Origin: an uncultured Trueperaceae bacterium
Lineage (GTDB): Bacteria; Deinococcota; Deinococci; Deinococcales; Trueperaceae
Direction of reading: 5' to 3'
DNA length: 55,347 nt
NCBI GenBank assembly: GCA_913057685.1
Contig: CAJXOA010000013.1
Coordinates: forward strand, 1 to 55,347
Below, piece by piece: positions 51,002 through 55,347 of this stretch. The position numbers and the translations under genes are program-made. The first letter of the stretch is position 1. Each line of letters begins with the position of its first letter. The notes beneath the pieces are model-generated. The model ran no database searches. It worked only from the letters and a program-made list of their open reading frames with translations, and was not told the DNA's origin.

Positions 51002-51565
51002 GTGCGTACGCGCGCGGGGCGCCTCCTCGCGGTCGCGCCGGTCGTCGTGGCCCTCGTGGTCGCCGCGAACCTCGCGCGCGTCCTCGCGCCCCCCGCCGCC
51101 CCCCCGGACTGCCGCGCCGACGTCGCCCTCGTCATGGGCGCCGCACAGTACGACGGGCGGCCCTCCCCGGCGCTCGCGCGGCGGCTCGAGGCGGCCCGCG
51201 CGCTGTTCGAGGACGGCTGCGTCGCGCGGATCGTCGTCTCGGGCGGCGCCCGGCCGGGCGACCGCACGAGCGAGGGGGCGAGCGGCGTCGCGTGGCTCGC
51301 GGCGCGCGGCGTGCCCCCCGCCGCCCTCGCGGCGGAGACGCGCGCGACCACCAGCGCGGAGAACGTCCGGTTCGCCCTCCCGCTCCTCGGCGACGGCCCC
51401 GTCGTCGTCGTGACCGACGACCTGCACCTGACGCGGTCGTTGGCGCTCGCGCGCCGCGCCGGCCTGGACGCCAGCGGCGCGGCGGCGGTCGTGCCGGACG
51501 ACCGCCTGCGCTACGCCGTCCGCGAAGCGCTCGCGCTCAGCGCGCACCAGTTCGGGATCGACTGA
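51002..51565 (+). CDS. YdcF-like protein (DUF218)
   Basis: A 187-residue membrane-anchored protein of the DUF218/YdcF/SanA family. An N-terminal hydrophobic helix (residues about 8-28) is followed by the conserved core: VALVMGAAQYDGRPSPAL, RIVVSGGARPGD, TTSAENVRFALPLL and VVVVTDDLHLTRSLALARRAG. The family is linked to cell-envelope integrity in Enterobacteria; the reaction is unknown. The GTG at 51002 gives a membrane-anchor N-terminus; a CTG at 50981 overlapping the hisD stop is a possible alternative. Confidence 0.88.
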   Translation: MRTRAGRLLAVAPVVVALVVAANLARVLAPPAAPPDCRADVALVMGAAQYDGRPSPALARRLEAARALFEDGCVARIVVSGGARPGDRTSEGASGVAWLAARGVPPAALAAETRATTSAENVRFALPLLGDGPVVVVTDDLHLTRSLALARRAGLDASGAAAVVPDDRLRYAVREALALSAHQFGID

Positions 51566-51580
51566 CCCACCCGCCGACCG

Positions 51581-52261
51581 TCACGACCGCCGCACGAGCG
51601 TGCGGAGCACGTCGGCGTACATCGCGAGGCGCGCCCGGACGCCGCCGACCACCCCGCGCTTCTCCTCCTTCATGACCTGCGTCACGCCGTGCAGCGGCAC
51701 GTCCAGCGGGGGCGTGCCGGCCCGACGGAGGCTGCGTTCGAGGGCGACCTCCACCCCGAACCGCACCGCCGCCAGGTCGGGGACGGCGAGGAGGGCGGTG
51801 CGGCGGACCGCCCGCTGGCCCCCCAACTGCGGGGCGAGGCGTTGCGCGCCGCTCGTCGCGGCGCGCGCCCCGCGGAACACCCCGCGCGTCGTGCCCGCCC
51901 GCCCCTCGCGGACGGGATCGAGCAGCGCCCGCACGTGCGCCGCCGTCAACCCCTCGAGGTCCGCGTCGAGCAGCACCAGCACGTCGGCGTCCGACGCCGT
52001 CGCGCCGGCGTGCAGCGCGCCGCCCTTCCCGACGTTCCGCGCGAGCCGGAGGACGCGCGCGCCGGCCGCCTCCGCGGCGGCGGCGGTCCCGTCGCTCGAC
52101 CCGTCGTCGACGACGGTGACCGGCCCGACGTCGGCCTCGCGGGCCGCCCGCACGACCCGCGCGACGCGCGGCGCCTCGTCGTACGCGGCGATCAGGACCT
52201 CGGCGCGCAGCGTCGCCGGGGACGGGGCGGGGGAGGGCACGTCGCGCGTCGCGGGGGTCAT
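51581..52261 (-). CDS. Glycosyltransferase family 2
   Basis: A 226-residue GT-A enzyme of the DPM1/DPG-synthase-like group. Blocks are VLIAAYDEAPRVARVV, VTVVDDGSSDGTAAAAE, RNVGKGGALHAGATASDADV and the DxD VLLDADLEGL. The C-terminal part is short and lacks membrane helices, so it is probably cytosolic and peripheral. The acceptor is unknown. It starts 7 nt after the site-2 protease stop on the same strand. Its 3' end faces the YdcF gene at 15 nt. Confidence 0.88.
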   Translation of the reverse strand: MTPATRDVPSPAPSPATLRAEVLIAAYDEAPRVARVVRAAREADVGPVTVVDDGSSDGTAAAAEAAGARVLRLARNVGKGGALHAGATASDADVLVLLDADLEGLTAAHVRALLDPVREGRAGTTRGVFRGARAATSGAQRLAPQLGGQRAVRRTALLAVPDLAAVRFGVEVALERSLRRAGTPPLDVPLHGVTQVMKEEKRGVVGGVRARLAMYADVLRTLVRRS

Positions 52262-52268
52262 GCGCCGG

Positions 52269-53360
52269 TCAGCCGGTCGACAGCAGGGTCTGGACCTCTT
52301 GCAGGGTGATGAGCACGATCAACGCCAGCACCGCGACGATGCCGACGAGGTGGAACGCCTCCTCCTGGCCGGGCCGGAACGGCCGACCGCGGAGCGCGAC
52401 GACGCCGGCGACCAATAGGCGACCGCCGTCCAGGCCGGGGATCGGCAGGAGGTTGAAGACCGCCAAGGAGAAGTTGATGAGCGCCGCCAACACCAGGACC
52501 GGCGCGATGCCGACCTGCGTCGCGTCGTTCACCAGCCCCACGATGCCGACCGGCCCCGCGACCTCCTCGCTCATCTGGCCGGTCGCAGCGGACGCGAAGC
52601 CGCGCGCGAAGCCGGCCACCATCTCCGGGACCGCCGTCACCGCGAACGTCGCGGACTCCCAGAACGCGACGGGGAGGGAGACCGTCGCGACCTCGAGCGG
52701 CGCCAACTGCACGCCGAGGCGCGGCGGTTCGCCGGCCGGCACGTCGGCGGGGGGCCACGCCACCTCGAGGGGGACGAGCGCCCCGTCGCGGCGCAGCTCC
52801 AAGCGCAGGGGGCCGTCCGCCGCCCGGATCGCCTCGACCGCTTCGGCGGGGGTCGGGTCGACCGCCGCCCCGACGCGCGCGAGGACGTCGCCGGCCTGCA
52901 CGCCCACGCGTTCGGCGAGCGAGTCGGGCGCGACCGCCACGATCTCCGCGCCGGACACGTCGGGCGGCGTTCCGCTCGTCAGGGTCCGGAAGCTGGGGTT
53001 CGCCGTCACGGCGGCGGTCAGCAGCAACGTGCCGAGCACGAAGTTCGCGACGACCCCACCGATCAGCACCCACGCCTTGCCGGGGAAGCCGAGGTCGGCC
53101 ATGCCGCCCTCCGGCGCCTTCAGGCCGCCGTCCTCGTCGCGTTCCGCGGCGAGGCCGGGGAGGTCGACGTACCCGCCCAGCGGGATGGCGGACAGCCGCC
53201 ATTCGGTGCCCCGCCAGGTGCGGCGCCACACGACCGGCCCGAACCCGACGCTGAAGGCGCGGACGGGCACGCCGACGCTCCGGGCGTTGAGGTAGTGCGC
53301 GAACTCGTGGACCAGGACGGCGGTCAGGAGGATCGCGAGGAACGTCACGGCGGTGATCAC
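52269..53360 (-). CDS. rseP: Site-2 metalloprotease, RseP type
   Basis: A 363-residue intramembrane protease. The first helix carries the zinc motif HEFAHYLNAR (His18, Glu19, His22). A PDZ domain sits in the middle (EIVAVAPDSLAERVGVQAGDVLARV), and the third metal ligand is in NLLPIPGLDGGRLL. It cleaves membrane-bound regulators or signal-peptide remnants. The GTG at 53360 has GGAGAG 6 nt upstream and places HExxH at the normal distance. It follows dxr by 73 nt, a pairing common in many bacteria. Confidence 0.94.
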   Translation of the reverse strand: MITAVTFLAILLTAVLVHEFAHYLNARSVGVPVRAFSVGFGPVVWRRTWRGTEWRLSAIPLGGYVDLPGLAAERDEDGGLKAPEGGMADLGFPGKAWVLIGGVVANFVLGTLLLTAAVTANPSFRTLTSGTPPDVSGAEIVAVAPDSLAERVGVQAGDVLARVGAAVDPTPAEAVEAIRAADGPLRLELRRDGALVPLEVAWPPADVPAGEPPRLGVQLAPLEVATVSLPVAFWESATFAVTAVPEMVAGFARGFASAATGQMSEEVAGPVGIVGLVNDATQVGIAPVLVLAALINFSLAVFNLLPIPGLDGGRLLVAGVVALRGRPFRPGQEEAFHLVGIVAVLALIVLITLQEVQTLLSTG

Positions 53361-53380
53361 GAGAGACTCTCCACACGCGC

Positions 53381-53386
53381 AGTATG
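53381..53386 (-). promoter_or_regulatory. Possible -10 for rseP
   Basis: Minus strand CATACT in the dxr-rseP gap, about 20 nt ahead of the GTG and followed by the Shine-Dalgarno GGAGAG. Confidence 0.35.
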
Positions 53387-53433
53387 GCAACGCCGGCGGC
53401 GTGGGACCGTTCCGTACGGCACCGACGGCGCCC

Positions 53434-54570
53434 TCACCGGACGGCGCCGCGCGCGACCGCGTCGCGCGCCACCCGCCGCGCGTCGGCGTCCGCGGCGCGC
53501 AGGGCGTCCCAGCTCGCCTCCGCCGGCCCGACCGCGTCGAGGGAGTGCCGAAGCAGGCGAGGGATGGCGTCGAACGACAGGTCGCCGTCCAGGAACGCCG
53601 CGACGGCGACCTCGTCCGCGGCGTTCAGGACCGCGGGCGCGACGCCGCCCCGGCGGCCCGCCTCGTAGGCGAGGTCGAGGGCGGGGAAGCGGGCGCGGTC
53701 GGGCGGCTCGAACGTCCAGGTACCCTCGAGCGGGAACGGCGCCAGGTCCAACGCCGGGCGTTCCTCCTCCTCGACGCCCCACAGGATCGGGAGGCGCATG
53801 TCGTGCGGCCCGACCTGCGCCTTGAGGGAACCGTCGCGGAACCGCACGAGGGCGTGCACCCACGATTGGCGGTGGACGACGACGTCGATGGCGTCGAGGT
53901 CGAACCCGAACAGGGCGTGCGCCTCGAGGACCTCGAGGCCCTTGTTGAACAACGTCGCGGAATCGATCGTCACGCGCGGCCCCATCGCCCACGTGGGGTG
54001 CGCCAACGCAGCCTCCGGCGTGACGCGCGAGAGGTCGGCCGGACCGTCCCGGAACGGCCCGCCCGAGGCGGTCAGGACGACCGACGCGATCGCTTCGCGG
54101 CGTTCCCCGAGCAGCAACTGCGCGACGCCGGCGTGCTCCGAATCGACCGGCGTGACGCGCCCCCCGGCCGCCCGTGCGGCGGCGTGCACGAGCGGACCGG
54201 CGACGACCATCGCCTCCTTCGTGGCGAGCGCCACGTGCCGGCCGGCCCGCACGGCGGCGAGGACCGGCGGGACGCCGGCCATGCCCGGAATCGCGGCGAC
54301 GACGGTGTCGACCGGTGCGGCGGCGGCCGCCTCGAGGGCGGCGTCGCCCGCCTCGACCTCGACGTGGGCCGGCAACGCCGCGCGGACGTCGGCGTGCACG
54401 TCGGGGTGGCACACGACCGCGCGGACGTCGTGCCGGCGCGCCTGCGCGACGAGCAGGTCGACGTTCCGGCCGGCCGCCAGACGCTCGACGCGCCAGCCGC
54501 GGCGTTCGGCGACGTCGAGGGTCTGCGTCCCGATCGAGCCGGTGGACCCCAGAATCGTGATGCTGCGCAT
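53434..54570 (-). CDS. dxr: 1-deoxy-D-xylulose-5-phosphate reductoisomerase
   Basis: A 378-residue NADPH enzyme making MEP in the isoprenoid pathway. NADPH binding is ILGSTGSIGTQTLDV, then ALATKEAMVVAG. The metal ligands are Asp143 and Glu145 in PVDSEHAG, with LTASGGPFRDG, WAMGPRVTIDSATLFNKGLE and VHRQSWVHALV completing the active site. With ispG at 28698 it is the second MEP gene here and supports the carotenoid supply. The first gene of a unit with rseP and a glycosyltransferase. Confidence 0.96.
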   Translation of the reverse strand: MRSITILGSTGSIGTQTLDVAERRGWRVERLAAGRNVDLLVAQARRHDVRAVVCHPDVHADVRAALPAHVEVEAGDAALEAAAAAPVDTVVAAIPGMAGVPPVLAAVRAGRHVALATKEAMVVAGPLVHAAARAAGGRVTPVDSEHAGVAQLLLGERREAIASVVLTASGGPFRDGPADLSRVTPEAALAHPTWAMGPRVTIDSATLFNKGLEVLEAHALFGFDLDAIDVVVHRQSWVHALVRFRDGSLKAQVGPHDMRLPILWGVEEEERPALDLAPFPLEGTWTFEPPDRARFPALDLAYEAGRRGGVAPAVLNAADEVAVAAFLDGDLSFDAIPRLLRHSLDAVGPAEASWDALRAADADARRVARDAVARGAVR

Positions 54571-54576
54571 GCGCGC

Positions 54577-54582
54577 ATCATC
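54577..54582 (-). promoter_or_regulatory. Possible leaderless -10 for dxr
   Basis: Minus strand GATGAT, 6 nt (GCGCGC) before the ATG. It keeps the A at position 2 and the last T of the box but has G at position 1. Confidence 0.35.
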
Positions 54583-54626
54583 GCACGGGCGGCCGCGAGG
54601 CCGGCGGACGCCGCCCGGCGGGAGGG

Positions 54627-54635
54627 TGCTACCCT
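54627..54635 (+). promoter_or_regulatory. Leaderless extended -10 for the CBS-ACT gene
   Basis: TGC TACCCT with a 7-nt spacer (CCCGTGC) to the ATG at 54643. Confidence 0.6.
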
Positions 54636-54642
54636 CCCGTGC

Positions 54643-55293
54643 ATGTGGGTTCGGGACGCGATGACGCCGGAACCGGCGACCGTCGACGCGAACGTGCCGC
54701 TGCTCGTGGCGATGGAACGCCTGCGCGACGGGGGGTTCCGGCGCCTCCCCGTCGTCGAGGACGGACGCCTGGTCGGGCTCGTCACCGCCCGCGACCTGAA
54801 CGCCGCCACGCCCGGCGGTCGCGCGCCCGTCTCGGTGTACGACCTCGACGACCTGCTCGCCCGCACCACCGTCGCCGACGTCGTGCCCCCCGACCTGTAC
54901 GTCACGACCCCCGACGCGCCGCTCGAGCGGGCGGCGGCGCTGATGGCCGACCGGCGGGTGTCCGGCCTCCCCGTCGTCGAGGACGAACGGCTGGTCGGCA
55001 TCGTCACGATCGGGGACGTCCTCCGTGCCTTCGTCGGCGGGCTCGGGGACGGCGAGGGCGGCACCCGCGTCGTGCTGGACCTCCCCGACCGCCCCGGGGT
55101 CCTCGAGCGCGTCACGGGCGTCGCGGCGCCGTCCAACATCGTCGGGGTGGCCACGTCGGTGGTGGAGCCGGGCCGGACGCGGCGCGTCACGGTCCGCGTC
55201 GTCGGCGAGGGGGCCGCCACCTACCCCGAGCGCCTCCGCGCCGCCGGCCTGACGGTGCGCGACGCCCGCGACGAGGGCGACCCCACCCCGTGA
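54643..55293 (+). CDS. CBS-pair and ACT domain protein (AcuB-like)
   Basis: A 216-residue regulatory protein. Two CBS domains (residues about 1-60 and 75-130) have RDAMTPEPATVDANVPL, RRLPVVEDGRLVGLVTARDL and RVSGLPVVEDERLVGIVTIGDV. An ACT-like domain follows (TRVVLDLPDRPGVLERVTGV). AcuB-type proteins bind adenine nucleotides and influence acetoin or central metabolism, but the partner here is unknown. The ATG lies 7 nt after TACCCT. Its stop overlaps the start of the gene at the right edge. Confidence 0.9.
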   Translation: MWVRDAMTPEPATVDANVPLLVAMERLRDGGFRRLPVVEDGRLVGLVTARDLNAATPGGRAPVSVYDLDDLLARTTVADVVPPDLYVTTPDAPLERAAALMADRRVSGLPVVEDERLVGIVTIGDVLRAFVGGLGDGEGGTRVVLDLPDRPGVLERVTGVAAPSNIVGVATSVVEPGRTRRVTVRVVGEGAATYPERLRAAGLTVRDARDEGDPTP

Positions 55294-55347
55294 GCGGCCC
55301 CGACGACCTGGCCGCGCTGGAGGCCCGTCTCGCGGAGGCGGCGGGCG
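55290..55347 (+). CDS. Start of a gene cut by the right edge
   Basis: A GTG at 55290 overlaps the CBS-ACT stop as GTGA, the usual coupling in this genome, and the frame stays open to the end. The 19 visible residues (VSGPDDLAALEARLAEAAG) suggest a helix with coiled-coil character. The product cannot be named. Confidence 0.5.
   Translation, partial: MSGPDDLAALEARLAEAAG

Noticed and set aside
1-55347. CRISPR array, insertion sequence, prophage or rRNA operon
   Set aside because: No regularly spaced identical repeats with unique spacers, no transposase or integrase frame and no rRNA sequence were seen. Only the 23-bp and 13-bp tandem repeats were found.

Overview
The window is very GC-rich and densely packed, with no gene-free stretch longer than about 180 bases. 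Gene content and protein features point to the Deinococcota, perhaps a Truepera-like lineage. The evidence is a Deinococcus/Thermus-type EF-P and IF-3, the futalosine menaquinone enzyme MqnD, a carotenoid cluster, MEP-pathway genes, and many promoters whose -10 box lies 6-7 nt before the start codon, as in leaderless Deinococcus genes. This assignment is inference; no 16S rRNA is present.

Layout. 1-4536 (+): oligopeptide-type ABC importer operon (solute-binding protein cut by the left edge, permease, fused double ATPase, permease). 4595-9032 (-): dus, then an FtsX/MacB-like exporter pair. 9211-13703 (+): efp-accB-accC-asp23-nusB-folD-PAP2-like, a gene order also known from Bacillus. 13643-15504 (-): comF-like gene and a polyprenyl diphosphate synthase. 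15536-21688 (-): a second complete peptide-type ABC importer. 21867-22232 (-): secG behind tRNA-Leu(CAA). 22297-25283 (-): an MGDG-synthase-like glycosyltransferase and a secreted FAD protein. 25432-28652: a PrcB-like lipoprotein, a dNTPase and a histidinol-phosphatase-type enzyme.

28698-37285 (+) is the most distinctive block. It holds ispG, then phytoene synthase, a CrtO/CrtI-like FAD enzyme, a fusion of a CrtYcd-type lycopene cyclase with a CruF-type carotenoid hydratase, an acyltransferase, a CruG-like glycosyltransferase and a second CrtI/CrtD-like enzyme. Together they could make a monocyclic, hydroxylated, glycosylated and acylated C40 carotenoid. dxr at 53434-54570 supplies another MEP-pathway step.

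37282-55347 is mostly housekeeping: MscS channel, cobalamin adenosyltransferase, pyrD, SDR, histidine phosphatase, scpA, typA, menG, an unknown protein, a short GidA-like flavoprotein, mqnD, infC-rpmI-rplT, hisD, YdcF-like protein, glycosyltransferase, site-2 protease, dxr and a CBS-ACT protein. A downstream gene is cut by the right edge.

Two window-wide habits stand out. Genes within operons are joined by GTGA stop/start overlaps (17 cases). Promoters share a TANNNT -10 box, often extended as TG[C/G]TANNNT, placed directly before the start codon.
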